Of a stretch of 36,753 bases of DNA, positions 21,315-32,617 are shown one piece after another. The stretch covers positions 1 to 36,753 of the forward strand of contig JBBHKE010000536.1 in the NCBI GenBank assembly GCA_037447655.1, in the 5' to 3' direction. A program made the position numbers and the translations under genes. Source of the stretch: Zygnema cylindricum. Lineage: Eukaryota > Streptophyta > Zygnematophyceae > Zygnematales > Zygnemataceae. Below the pieces are notes generated by a model. It ran no database searches and had not been told where the DNA came from. It was given only the letters and a program-made list of their open reading frames with translations. How positions within the stretch are numbered: position 1 is the first letter of the stretch; the number at the start of each line of letters is the position of its first letter.

Positions 21315-21810
21315 TTACAAAGGCTTGCTAAGTTGCCAAAATTTGCTGCTCCTCCTTCCAGTGATTCTCTGACTACCTTCTCCTCCTGCCTCAGGCAATT
21401 CTCTCCCAACCTCATTCACATTTTCTGATTTTCATCATCGTTTTTTATCATCATGATAGGATTTTATCGCACGTGGTTTTTACTACCTGTGATCTTGTCG
21501 ATTACGTTTTTATAACATCTGCTTACTACACATAACAAATAGTGATAGAATCTGGTTCTCATGGCCAGTTCCTTGCATCTCCTCTCTCTTCTTTCTCCAA
21601 TCATATGATATCCTTTTGCTTCTCTTACTGTCAGCCTCTCCAAATACGAATACAGATCGTTATGGTCTCCATCTCATACCGTCTTCAGCTTTTGTTAGTC
21701 TCTTGGAGTATCTAATGAGCTCTGTAGTACTTATTCCTAGAGTTGTTTCTCTCTCATTTTTGTTCCTCTTTCCTTTTCCTTCCTTTACTTTCTGGAAATC
21801 CTCCAGTTAG
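21315..21810. promoter_or_regulatory. Presumed promoter and 5' untranslated region of the transporter gene
   Basis: About 500 bases between the last MITE fragment and the ATG at 21811. It is CT-rich (for example CTCCTCTCTCTTCTTTCTCC near 21580-21600), as plant 5' leaders often are. I cannot fix a TATA box or a start site. The role is inferred only from position. Confidence 0.4.
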
Positions 21811-24800
21811 ATGGCTGTTGGCGGTTGGAAATATCGGGCTGGTCTAGCATTGATCGGTGTGGTTGTCCTTATATGGGTTGCATCGGCGGAAGTGACACAG
21901 GTATTATTCAGTGACGTCACAGATCTGTATTAAACTCGGAGGTAGTTGACAGACTTGCTTATACTGCTATGTAAAAAAAATTATATGGAGGTAGTTGACA
22001 GATTTTATGACATGCTTTCTACTGCTAAGTTTATGCACCAATTTTGTAATTTTATTGTAGTTAAGGTTATGTTTACAAAAGTTTATGTACCAGTATTGCA
22101 GCTTGATGGCAGTTTCTTTTTCGTTTTTTTTTGTTTTTTTCATCATGAGATGGTTGAACTTGTCTGATCTTGAAGATCGTATGTGTGTCAAAAAAATGTA
22201 AATACGGAAAGCAATTGTAAACTGTTTCTTTCAAGAACCAAAGTTGCTGGATTTTCATAAATTGATCTGATCAGGAAATCTTGCTATTTGGACTGATTTA
22301 TGATTGTGGTGGTCATTGACTTAGTTATTATTATCATTGTTCAAATGTGCGAAAGCAACTGGAAACTCTATTTGTGGTCACCCCGTACTCTACGTGTATT
22401 ATGCGTTGTAATACGTGTATGGTATGGGGTAACCACACAGAGCACTTCCAGTTGTTTTGTTTGTTTTCATTTGACCCTAGTTATCTCTATCATTACTGAA
22501 TCTTTTGGCAACTCGTGTTTCAAAACTGCTTTTGGTGATTTTCTGGATTGTCCTTTAGCTAATTATTTAGGTAGCATTTGTTTCTTTGTTTGTGACATTG
22601 GTGACGCTCAACAACCCTGGTGTTCAAAAGCATTATTACACGGCACTACTCAGGATATTCGCAATGACATTTTTTTTCTTTTTCTTTTTACTTTTTTTTA
22701 ACTTTTTGCTCAGCTAATCTTCACGAGATACCGGCATCCTTTTGTACTTACTTGGCTTGGCGCTTCTTTACTGGGCGTTTATCTTCCAATTGCATTGCTT
22801 AAAGATTTTATTCAATCCTTCGCCACATCAAATGTTCAAAAAAATCCTAAGAAACCACACATAGACTCAGCTTCACCTCGACTTCCCATCTCAATATCGC
22901 CTCGAGCTGTTGGTAAACAGGACGTAGAGCTTCAAAGGTTAGCAAATGGATCCACAGAATTTGATGTTGTGGATGAAGGAAAATCCTTATTGTCACCTGA
23001 GATTGGGGGTAAGGAGAAGCTGTCCAATTCCGCCCAACAGCTGACGTTGAAGGAGCTCTTCAAGATGGCATTGATCCTTGCTCCCTTATGGGTATTAACG
23101 GAGGTAATTTTGTAGTTATCGCTTGCACAATTTCACTTTTAGCTGTCGTATTGGGTGTCAACCAAGGTAATTCTGTAGTTCTGCTTGCATAATTTTACTT
23201 TTAACTGACTTTCACTAGCATATTGTGTAATCTGCATTAGAGTTCTGTATGTTCTTTTTCCTGCTCATGTGTATTTTCAAACAAATCTCTGTGCTTCAAC
23301 TTTAGCCGAACACGGAAGTCGACTTCTTTTTCACTTGGTATTATGATTGTCAAACCTTACAGTTCATAGCTCTTTCAAGAATTTAGGTGGTAAGAGGTCC
23401 CCTTTTTCTCTATTAGGAATCTGGTAACAGTTGTGCTTCTTCCAATAGGAAGCTGCTGAGGATTTTCATCTCTTGCAATCCTGTAATCTATGTTTTTTCA
23501 GTATTTGTCGAATGCGTCTTTATCTCTTACAAGTGTGGCGAGTACGACAATATTATCATCAACGTCTGGCCTCTTTACACTACTCTTCGGGGTCAGCGTC
23601 GGCCATGACTCGTTAACAACAGCAAAAGTATTGGCAGTTATGGTTAGCATCGCAGGAGTGGTTATGACAGAGCTTGGGAAAACAAGTGCCGCGGATGAGA
23701 ACCTTTCAGGGGGAGATAAATTACCTGGTGAAACAATGGGGGATAATGGGTATGTTACATGATCTTGACAGCAGAACTCACCTAAACTCATTTAGAATGG
23801 GAAGACCCTCTTCAAATCTGCTAGCTTTAATTATTTATTGCCAGTCAAGGGAAAATCAGAGTGAATATTGGAGAAATCACACTCAGGTTGATGTCAGCTT
23901 CTAATCTCATTCTTGCCGTATCATTTGATCTATGCCTCTATTACAGAAAATGGCAACTTAGGAGTTCAGTTTGAATAACTCCATCTTGAAACTGGGAGGA
24001 TTTGTCATCCTCAAACATGGAAAACCGTTGGTTTTTGGCCTTTATTTATCTCCTATTTATTTTTCTGTCATTGCTGATGTGGCAGGCTTCCAGGTCATAC
24101 GATCATTGGAGATTTGTTTGGCCTCGCATCCGCCGCTTCTTACGGCTTTTACACAAGTGAGTTCAATGTAGTCTGTTTATCTGTTCAGTGTAGGAGCTAT
24201 AAAAAAGGAATTCTATAGTTCATAAATGAGCTGGTTTGAAAATTATGGTTTGCAAGTTTTCTCCTGGTCCTAGTGGTGGGGTCACTCCTGGATGTTAATC
24301 AAGTGTTAAAAACTTGATATTAATTGATCGCAGTTACACTAGAGGTTCCCAAAGCTTATTGTTTTGTTTTTCCCTCCGCTGCTTTTTTTTTCTTGCCATT
24401 GACAATAGGAGAGAAAACTTGAAAACTATTTGTTCCAGGGGATTCTGTGGATGCGACTGATTTTTCGGCCAGTATACCTTGGTAGTTTGTGGACATGTTG
24501 TGTCATATTTTCATTTTCAGTAGTAAGTGTTGTCAAACTTTAGATGAACAAGCGATGATGCTGACTTGCAGACAGGTATTTGTAAAGAATATGTCCACAA
24601 AATGAATAAGTTGAAACTTGAGAATCAAAATGAACAGGCATGAAGAAGATAAAGTAGGTGAAGCTGTTGGGAAAAGGCATAAAGAAACTACAATGGTCAC
24701 TATGATAAGGAGAGTGAGACAAAGTTAAGTTTGGAGAATTCTTCTTAAGTACATGCAAGAGATTTTTTCCTTTTTGTAGAGCTGACAGAATTGTGGGGGG

Positions 24801-27800
24801 CATGGTTGGATGTTCAATCCAGTAATGCTAAGAAAATATGCTGGCGAGGAAGAAGGGAAGGAGCAGAAAGCGGATATGCAAAAACTTTTTGGATGCATTG
24901 GTATTGTGACTCTCGTCGGCTTATGGTGGTTAGGTGAGCCTTCCAACTTTTGTACAGAGGTGAAAAGCTGCCTGCTGATTAATGTTTAGAATATGTACTA
25001 GCACATACTACATGTATACTCATTTTTCTTGCAGAAGTTATAGTCATCGATTTTAGTCAGCATGAGTAATATCACCGATGTGGTCCTTCTTTTAGCCGGA
25101 GGTGCCAGGCTTCTTACAAGAAACAAATGAGCGGGGGGGGTGGAAAGGTTATAAGCAGGGAAGTTTTTCGGTCAATAATGTGTGCTTTTGTGTTGCTCAA
25201 ATTGTGATGTGGTTTTTAAGACGTCATGTTTGGATTTAAATGGGTTTAGTGCCTCTAAGCTCCTCACTAGATTCGAGTGCGGAAGTGGAAATACTGTAAA
25301 CACATAACTTAATGTTGTGAGAAAGGAATGTGCAAATTCGGAAGTGGGAGCCGTGGTGGCAATACATACTAAGTGATAAAGAGTATAAACATTGATCTTC
25401 ATGAATTCTCAAGTCCTGACGCTAGGAAATGCAACCCTTTTTTTTGGGAGGAGAAGATAATCGTTGGGAATGAGAGAAATTGGTTCTTTGGTAGTGCAAA
25501 TCAACAATCTGTCTGGAGTTATCTTGGATAATAATCTTGAATTCATGGCGGGTGTTTCAGGAATTCCCCTTATCCTTCTTGGATGGGAGCCATCTTTTGA
25601 ATTTCCCAGGTCTGTCGGCCTTGACGAGGACATTTTGGCTAACAGCCTTGTAGGAAGTGTCATCTCTGATTATTTCTGGTACGTTTCTGTACCCTATAAA
25701 CTACACTGAATGGCGATTGACATTAAGACGTAATTACTATGAGGATTTTTTTACTCTTAGTAATTATAGTTTCGGTGCAAATGATGTAGACAATTGTGAA
25801 CCACAAGTACCAAAAAAAAATAAAAAATTATTAACGTTATTTTGTGTTCAATGGGCAACAAAAAACCGGGATAGAGTTAAGGTTATTAAGTGATTCACGG
25901 TGTGCCATTTGCTGTCTGTAATCCAGGGGCCGTATTTTTTTGAAACCTTTCAATCTGCCTTGTCACCTAAACCCGTCTCTTTCATAGTCTTCTCTTATTA
26001 TTATTTTTTTTAATATGTTGTCGCTTGGCACGTTGGATATTTTAGAAACATACAGAATTGTCAGTGTTGCTGTTCAACTAAAACTAATGGTATGTAGAAA
26101 ACTTGATCCATTTTAAAAAACGTAAACTACAGACCAAAATAAATTACAGACCTTGAGCTGAGAAGAGAAGACATTTAAGTTAGGCCTCTAGTACAGAAAT
26201 CCTTAAGAGGCATGCTAGATTGCCAATGTCAATGTTCAGCCAGAACATGCTGGTAATATCATAGGCGAGGGAGGGAGAGGGGGGACAGAGGGAGGGAGAG
26301 GGAGGGAGATGGGACAGTAATTTAATTTGAGCAAAAATTGACCTCTATACTATTTTCTGTTTTGTTTGGCTGTGATTGGTCTTTGACCTATAGGGCATTG
26401 ACAGTGGTCTGGACGACACCTTTGGTTGCTACTTTGGGATTATCTCTTACTATTCCTCTCGCCATGTTGGCGGACATGGTTATGCACGGACGAGTTTATT
26501 CATTTGTATACATTGTAGGATCAATACAGGTGAGTTATTTCCTGTCTTTTTAGCCTGATATGGTTTGTAGTATTCAGTTAATAATAGCAGTGGTCATGTT
26601 TCTGTTTTTAGAAGGTTTGGCATTTGCATACTGGGAACAGGGAACAATACATGTGTGAATTCCATTTGATGCCCTTGGTGAAATGTTGTGACAGATGTTG
26701 TCAAGACTTGCATTTAAAAAAAACGGTTAGGTCGTTCATAAGTACCTCAGGAGAAATTCACAGCTGACTGTTTAGAAGTTTCCTTTGAATTTGCGTTGAT
26801 AAATGTCGAATATTCGTACGAGAACAATGATAAAGTTGGCGTTGATTATTGCTTTCTCAGATTCATTTTCTATGAACCGGGCGCACTTATTTATTAAACT
26901 AGTTCAGAATTTTCATACATAAAAGACTGCAGATCCTACAACACTGATGTGTTCTTACTTGCTATGAGCAAGCAGATTTAGTCATAGTATATGACTTAAG
27001 TGGCAGCTGGATTATTTTACTCAAACTTTATTGAAGGTTTTACTTGCGATTTTGGCGAGGAAACCTTGGTTCTCTCACGGTATAATGAAAACAAACTCAA
27101 GGTGTCTTAAAACAGAGTGCATGGGTTTTACCAACAAGTCGATCATCATGATGACAAGAAAGTCAACATTTACTGACATAATCATTAGTTTGTTTGAGCC
27201 TGTGCGGGGTTGTTTTAAACTTTTCATGTTTAAACGCGGACGTAGTTTAAATATTTCTACAATTAAGCTTTTGAGCCGTGTTTTTCTGTTTTTTCCTGTA
27301 CACTTTAAAAAAGCACCGATATCTTTTTACATTGTTCACCTATTTCTATACAGACTCAGTATCCGAAAACCTTATCATGGTACCACCTATGGAGTGCTAC
27401 CCAAATTTTGACGAAATTAAGAAATGACCAAAATATCAATTTCAACTTAATACCACTCATTAGTAAAGTTACATTTCCGGTAAGTTAGTTAAGTATGTTC
27501 CATTTCCATGGTTTACTATATCGTTGAAATGGGCTTTTCTATTCATCAAGTAAGAGACTTCGAGTATGGTTCAAACAAGTTGGCATACAAATGGGGCTCT
27601 TATTCTATGGAAGAAGGCAACAAAAAAAATGAAAAGGGTTAACAGGTGCAAACAATATAAATGATGTATGGGCAATTGACTTTATACCCCAACACTTAGT
27701 ATGCCTTAGTAGTCATAAGTTACCTTATTTTTGTACCTTCAGTTTCTTTCGAGTTTTAGGCCTCTGTGTTTTTCTTTTGTGTAGCAATACTATGGCCTCT

Positions 27801-28632
27801 GAGAATGAACTAGACGGTAGCTTATGTGGGAACAGCTCGTCAACAACTAATTTATCATTCTGTTTTCTTTTCATAAATACGGATTTGAGAATGGAACTGT
27901 TGACTGTAGAGTGCACATAAAAGTCATCATGGACAATATAAACCATGGAATTTTCAGATGTCTGATAATTGTAGGATTCATTATACCGTTGTTCATTACA
28001 TCTTTTTTTTAAGTTTTTTATGATCATGTTATGTTCTTTACCTTTTTTCAAAGTGGGTTCATACTAGAGCTTTTGTTCCTGTGCTTATTTCTGTTTCTGT
28101 CAAAAGTGTCTCTGTCCCTCTCCCTTTTCCTCTCTATCCATCCTGTTCCATCCCTCTCCCTACGTTTTCCTCCCTCTCGCTGTTAAAATCTCCCTCTCCC
28201 TCCCAAACTCTCCCTCTCCCTCTCCCTCTCTCAATACTGCAAAAATTCAACGGCTGCCTGGTAAAGTTTTTCACAGAAACAGATGAAGAATCTTCCATTT
28301 GAACCCAGCTTCAGACATTTTTGAGAAGGATATTAAATACATTTTTAGATATCAGTTAACCCTTTGATATCTATGTTTTTTCGGGCAGTAGTTACTTGTG
28401 AACGGACCATAAAGAAGCATTAAAAGCATTAATTTGACTAAACCTTGTTTTTAGAAATATTAAAGGGCTATGTTATAGGATTATGCCGGATTTTATTTTT
28501 ATTTGGTCATTTTTCCACACGTTATAATTTGATTTCTTTATACTATTTGTGGTTCAGGTTTTCGGAGGATTTTTGATCGCCAATCTTGCCGATAGATGTT
28601 CTTTAAGAAACAAACCGACATCCGAGCTTTAG
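21811..28632 (+). CDS. SLC35F/EamA-type multi-pass membrane transporter, complete, 8 exons, 412 residues
   Basis: Exons: 21811-21900, 22714-23103, 23502-23749, 24086-24156, 24823-24933, 25561-25678, 26394-26529, 28558-28632 (stop TAG 28630-28632). They total 1239 nt, splice in frame and all introns are GT-AG. The product resembles uncharacterised plant EamA/SLC35F5-like proteins: N-terminus WKYRAGL..IG..V..IWVASAEVTQ, then YLSNASLSLTSVASTTILSS...SGLFTLLFG, GDLFGLASAASYGFYT, and VVWTTPLVATLGLSLTIPLA. Hydrophobic segments lie near residues 10-27, 41-58, 148-190, 202-217, 248-266, 288-313, 328-372 and 376-396, consistent with about ten membrane spans. An acidic/polar loop occupies about 60-140. 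The family belongs to the drug/metabolite transporter superfamily; the substrate is unknown. The ATG chosen is the one that starts the conserved N-terminus. The protein probably lies in an endomembrane, but nothing in the sequence proves it. Confidence 0.95.
21930..22040 (+). repeat. Tandem duplication in transporter intron 1
   Basis: GGAGGTAGTTGACAGA at about 21939 recurs at about 21988, each followed by a CT.CTG..A.GT stretch. It lies near the donor at 21901 but does not include it. Confidence 0.7.
22339..22475. mobile_element. Palindromic MITE, family C, in transporter intron 1
   Basis: The best-preserved family C copy. The left arm GTTCAAATGTGCGAAAGCAA, CTGGAAACTCT and TGTGGTCACCCCGTAC pairs with the right arm GGGGTAACCACACAG, CTTCCAGTTG and CATTTGAC in reverse complement around an AT-rich loop. 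It is 137 bp and non-coding. Directly abutting target duplications are not clear. Confidence 0.75.
23095..23215 (+). repeat. Tandem duplication of the donor region of transporter exon 2
   Basis: The true junction GAG|GTAATTTTGTAGTT at 23101-23117 is followed 63 bases later by AAG|GTAATTCTGTAGTT at 23164-23180. Both continue with GCTTGCA.AATTT.ACTTTTA. The copy retains a consensus-like donor. Confidence 0.85.
26530..28557 (+). other. Last transporter intron (2.0 kb)
   Basis: The longest transporter intron. It contains a CT-rich simple repeat at about 28105-28235 and several open frames (27031-27411 on +, 27725-28051 on -) without recognisable motifs. These frames are interrupted by splice-inconsistent context and I treat them as chance. 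A GA-rich tract lies just upstream in the preceding intron at 26262-26318. Confidence 0.6.
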
Positions 28633-29190
28633 GACTTAAAAAAAAAAAAACCTTAATTAACCCTTAAAAAGTGGTCAACATGATAGGCTAATCTAAATCT
28701 GGTCCCGAAATGTAGAGAATTTTAGTATTTTTTTAGTGTGGTTAACATTACAGGAAAAATCTGTTCCGCGACGATAGAAGTTCTTTAGGGTTTTAGGGAT
28801 TTTAGGGTTTTAGAGTGTTGCCATTCATATAGGCAGGAATTTGCCTTATGCGGCGCTTGTTTTTTTCTCTCATTTTTATTTTACTCTCTTCTTCCTTTTT
28901 TTCATTTTTCTTCTTTTTATTTTTGCTTGGAGTCCCTTGTTCTACTGATTAGAGGAACATTGAAATTGTGTGGCTTTTTCTTAATAAGCGGAGATTTTAT
29001 TTACTGGTCCTAGTTAAAATTGTAAGCATTTTTATAATAACCCGTTTGTGCACTATTAATTGGGCTTGGAATTACGCTGGACTTCCATTAGGCGGCGCCG
29101 TAAACATATGGGCAGTGATATCTAAAAAAATCCTCCATTAGGTTCGTGCCAGTAAACAGCCTTTCACTTACACGTTTGATATTTTTTGGA
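28633..29190. other. Transporter 3' flank with a telomere-like short repeat
   Basis: AT-rich sequence with no gene. At about 28783-28813 there are four near-consecutive (T)TTTAGGG-like units (TTTAGGGTTTTAGGGATTTT and onward). This resembles green-lineage telomere repeats but is too short to be more than suggestive. Confidence 0.5.
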
Positions 29191-29621
29191 ACCATTTCGG
29201 CTTGTGTTTTAGCGATAAAAATCGTTTAAGATTCTTCAACAGTCAAATCTGAATGAAAATCTGTACGGGTGGTCGAAACTTAAAATTTGTAAAAGCGTAT
29301 GCAAACGTTAGTTTTGCACGTTCATACCATCATTATACGAACTGTCATAATTTTTTAAACCCAAAATTCCTTCCACAAAGGCCAGTGGATGGCAAAGGAG
29401 TGTCAAAGCATGTCCTCCTGCAACGATTTTCTCGCTGAATCCACCCTGTTGGAAGGCAAATGGCCTGTACGAGTTGTAAGGTTGAAACCATTTCGGCTGG
29501 TGTTTTAATGTCAAAAATAATTAAAGATAACTCAAGAGTAAAATCTGAATGAAAATCTGTACGGGTGGTCGAAACTTAAAATTTGTAAAAGCATATGCAA
29601 ACGTTAGATTTGCACGTTCAT
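29191..29621 (+). repeat. 296-bp tandem unit, one full copy and a truncated second copy
   Basis: The 135-base block beginning ACCATTTCGGCT is present at 29191-29325 and 29487-29621, both ending GCACGTTCAT. The first copy continues through 29486. The second is cut off where the copia LTR starts at 29623. A matching downstream fragment reappears at 34673-34751. Confidence 0.85.
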
Positions 29622-29622
29622 C

Positions 29623-30002
29623 TGTTAGGATATTGGGCGAATCGGCGTGTGCCGAAATCGCGCCATTTAATGTTTTGGTTCGGTTCGATGTTACTTCGTT
29701 AGTACTTGACTTTGAGTACGGTTCGGTACAGTACTTTCGGTACTTATTGTTTCATGTGAATCGGACGTCTATCGATTTGGTTCAATGTTGGCGAAGAGCG
29801 ACGCAATTCGCTTCATCGGGTATTTAGTGGGTGAGTGGTAGTGGGTTAATTAATCAGAAGGGATCAATAGGAGTAGTCTGAATTTGTATTTTGGAGGGGA
29901 AAAAGCCTCCGGTGAAATATATGACTTTTGCCGGATCTCTTTGTCATCTTTGTCTTGTTTCCGTTGTGGTGTATGTTGTTATTCCTGGGTATTACTCTAT
30001 CA
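29623..30002 (+). repeat. 5' LTR of the copia-type element
   Basis: Starts TGTTAGGATATTGGGCGAAT and ends CTATCA just before the primer-binding site, about 380 bp. Its first 198 bases match 33303-33500 with about ten differences by eye. The rest is not shared with the 3' LTR, apart from short scattered blocks. Confidence 0.8.
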
Positions 30003-30004
30003 AT

Positions 30005-30016
30005 TGGTATCGGAGC
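30005..30016 (+). promoter_or_regulatory. Primer-binding site, initiator-Met tRNA type
   Basis: TGGTATCGGAGC differs by one base from TGGTATCAGAGC, the complement of the 3' end of plant initiator methionine tRNA used by most copia elements. It lies two bases after the LTR end. Confidence 0.85.
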
Positions 30017-30063
30017 GGGATTAGAGCTCCACTTTTCGTGTCACAGTGGCGAGTGTGGCTGCG

Positions 30064-31377
30064 ATGGGGAAAAACAAGAACAAGGCTTCCCCCTTTACGC
30101 CATCCACATCCTTTCCTCCATTGGAGACTTGGGATGATCAATCTGATCTTCGCAGAGAAACGGTTGAAGCTAGTTTCGGAGTGGTGGATCCTCATCCCCC
30201 GGATCCACCGATACAAGAGAAAGGTGGAGGAGCCGGTGTCACAGAGGGGCAATTAAGTTCACTTTTTCGATAGACTCCTCACCCTTATGGATCAACGGTT
30301 TTCAGACCTTAATCGAAGGATCCCGAATCTGAGCCGAGGTGATCCGAATGACGGCTATCGTAATGCAGGAAATCAAGATGATGCGAACAAAGTGGAGAAA
30401 ACTATTGTCGACGATGACTCGGACTTGGAAGAAGAAGGCGAGCAAGAAAGTTCATATTCTATGCCGGGGAAATCAGTGATATTCAACGGCACCAATTATG
30501 CAACGTGGAAAAAATACACCAAGACCCAATTGGTGTTGCATCACCTTTGGAAGGTGGTAAATGGAGAGGAGAAGCGCCCAGATTCTGACCGAATTGCTCG
30601 AGGAAAATGGAAACGAAAAGACTTGGCAGCTATCGCCGGGCTCATGCAATCCTGCACCCCCACTATTCATGAACATTTCCTCACTCACGGGACAGCCCAT
30701 GAGTGCTGGAAGGCTCTCGAGAATCAATTTGAAAAAGGTGGCCAAAATAAAGGCCAACATATTTTCGGAGATTTCATGCAATTTAATGCAAGTTTAGACA
30801 AAATGAGTCCGTAGATGACGCAGTAAAGAGGTATAATATCATTATAGAAAATCTGCTCAATAATGGTATGATAATTATGGACGAAGATAAGGTCACAGGA
30901 CTTTTGAATGCCAAACTTACTTCATCTGAAACAAATCTTAAGCGTAAGAGATAATTGCACATTCGAAAACGCAGTCAATTTTCTGAAAAATGCAGAGGAT
31001 GAAGATAGTGTTAAAAAGAGAATTCCATAGTAGAGGAACATTAAATGTAACCTCACCCAATGTCACAGATGTTAATTATCTCCGTGGCAAAGGGGGTGGT
31101 AGAGGTAGAGAATTTAAAGGGAATTATGAAAGTAATGAATTTTGCGGATGAGAATGGCGGCTATAAGGATCAAAAATCTCATTTTGAAAACATTACCTGT
31201 TACCGCTCCAACAAGCTTGGTCACGTCTCAGCTGCCTGTCCAGATAAGGACAAACAATGCTATTATTGTGGCAAGTGGGGCCACGCCAGCACACATTGCT
31301 TTTCTAAGAACGACGACGGTGGAGGTCGCGGTGGCAGTTATGGTGGTTGTGGCGGCGGCCGAAATGGGGGACAATGA
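30064..31377 (+). pseudogene. copia gag remnant with zinc knuckles, frameshifted
   Basis: The frame opens with ATG at 30064 and stops at 30271-30273 after a T-run. A second frame carries the gag core (FNGTNYATWKKYTKTQL near 30480-30535) and stops at 30812-30814. Homology to the gag tail then continues in other frames to paired stops near 31028. The frame ending at 31377 has two adjacent zinc knuckles around 31197-31300. The second is an intact CX2CX4HX4C; the first has Ser in place of its second Cys. A glycine-rich tail follows. It cannot make a full-length gag without several frame changes. Confidence 0.85.
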
Positions 31378-31399
31378 GGTGGCGGTCGGTTCAACGGTC

Positions 31400-32044
31400 A
31401 TGAACATTTTCAACGGTCATGAACATTTCTTTGACTCTGGAAATTTTGAAGGCGACGGAGGAGGACAGGTGTCCTCTTGTCGGCTCCTCTCAGTGATACA
31501 TTGTCGATTGTGGATTCGCCTACGTCACCTTTTTAAGGATCGAGTATCTGAACGAGATTGGATAATTGATTCGAGTGCGTCATACCACGTGTGTACCGGC
31601 GTCACCTTATTTGACGACTGGATTAAACTGACGGCGCCTAAAATTATAACGATTGCAAACGGCCAATTTGTTAACGTGGACCATATTGGCAGTGTACGGC
31701 TAAATTTACCTGTTTGGAAATCCGACGGCTCAAAGTTCTTCACTGAATTAAGGTTAACAAACGTTTTGTATTTGCCGACCGGTTCTGTAAATCTACTGTC
31801 TGTACCGCAGCTTCAAATAATCGGCTGCAGCGTACTTTTACATTGTGACGGATCCATCCAGATCGTACGGGAAGATGGCGCTGTGATTGGAGAAGGATTT
31901 GTGACGGACTCTATGTACAGCAAACTGTGTTGGAAACGACCGAAGTCTGACATTTCTACGGACGAATCTGTGAAGTATATTGGAGAGGAATTTTTCGGAT
32001 GTCATTTCTCCTTTGGAACGGAGGAGATTGACTTCCTCGCTTAA
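31400..32044 (+). pseudogene. copia aspartic protease / pre-integrase remnant with altered active site
   Basis: In the frame ending at 32044, WIID..ASYHVC at 31559-31591 is the copia retropepsin active-site region. The usual Asp-Ser-Gly reads Asp-Ser-Ser (31568-31576), a single base away from Gly. Downstream, LRLTNVLYLPTGSVNLLSV matches the region that follows the protease in copia polyproteins. The frame stops before any zinc-binding integrase motif. The frame upstream of about 31380 overlaps the zinc knuckles and is probably not meaningful. No restored sequence was attempted. Confidence 0.8.
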
Positions 32045-32617
32045 AAATGATGACGTAAAAAAAATGCGGCTGATGGCCCGCAGTCGTATACTGGAGTAAA
32101 GGGTCAAGAGGGAATGGACGTCAAAAAGGCATTCTCTAATTTGAAGCTGAAGTATAATTTTGAAGGGAACAGTGAAGATTTCGTGCGTGCTTTCAATTTC
32201 GTATGCACATACGTTGATTAATGTTTATGGAAGTTATTCGTATGAAGAGGAGAATGTGACGTCACGAAGTGGAATTCTCGGTTGTCACAATTTGAGAGGA
32301 ATGTGGAGTACGGCAAGACTGTTCGATTGCTACAGTAAATGCCGATTATTGATGTCTGCAGATTACTGGGGAGACTGAATTCGTTTAGCGGCTGTGTTTT
32401 GTAGTGTGTTCGTACCATGATTAAGAGGGGGCGGTCGCTAATGGAGCTGATTACGCTATTTGTCATTTTTTCATTATGAGGGGGTTTGGCGCATATTTTG
32501 AGAAACGGTCGAGTGGACGACGTTGATGAAATTTCGAAGGAAGTACTTTAAGTTGTCTTATATGTTAAGTTTCGTTGGTTTGTTGATGCGTGCAGTTTTA
32601 TGTTGTTTCGTTTGGAG
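32045..32617 (+). other. Unassigned interior of the copia-type element
   Basis: About 570 bases between the protease frame and the nested hAT-like element. I see no integrase or polymerase motif in any frame. It may be a replacement of, or the heavily decayed remains of, the polymerase region. Confidence 0.5.

Noticed and set aside
11320-21810. A hidden gene or regulatory RNA between the two genes
   Set aside because: No frame has a known motif or splice-consistent extension, and most of the interval is accounted for by MITEs and tandem repeats. I saw no tRNA-like TTCGA loop in context.
25689-25911. Possible family B MITE in transporter intron 6 (ends TACACTGAATGGCGATT and GTGATTCACGGTGTG)
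   Set aside because: Only the right end resembles the family; the arms and centre are not recognisable, so I could not support it.
27031-27411. 126-codon frame in the last transporter intron
   Set aside because: It has no recognisable domain, sits wholly inside an intron, and composition is not different from the surrounding AT-rich DNA.
27725-28051. 108-codon minus-strand frame in the same intron
   Set aside because: Lysine-rich low-complexity translation of T-rich sequence, with no homologous motif.
31142-31380. N-terminal part of the 300-codon frame that contains the protease motif
   Set aside because: It overlaps the zinc-knuckle frame and translates to alanine/valine-rich low-complexity sequence, a shifted reading of the glycine-rich gag tail.
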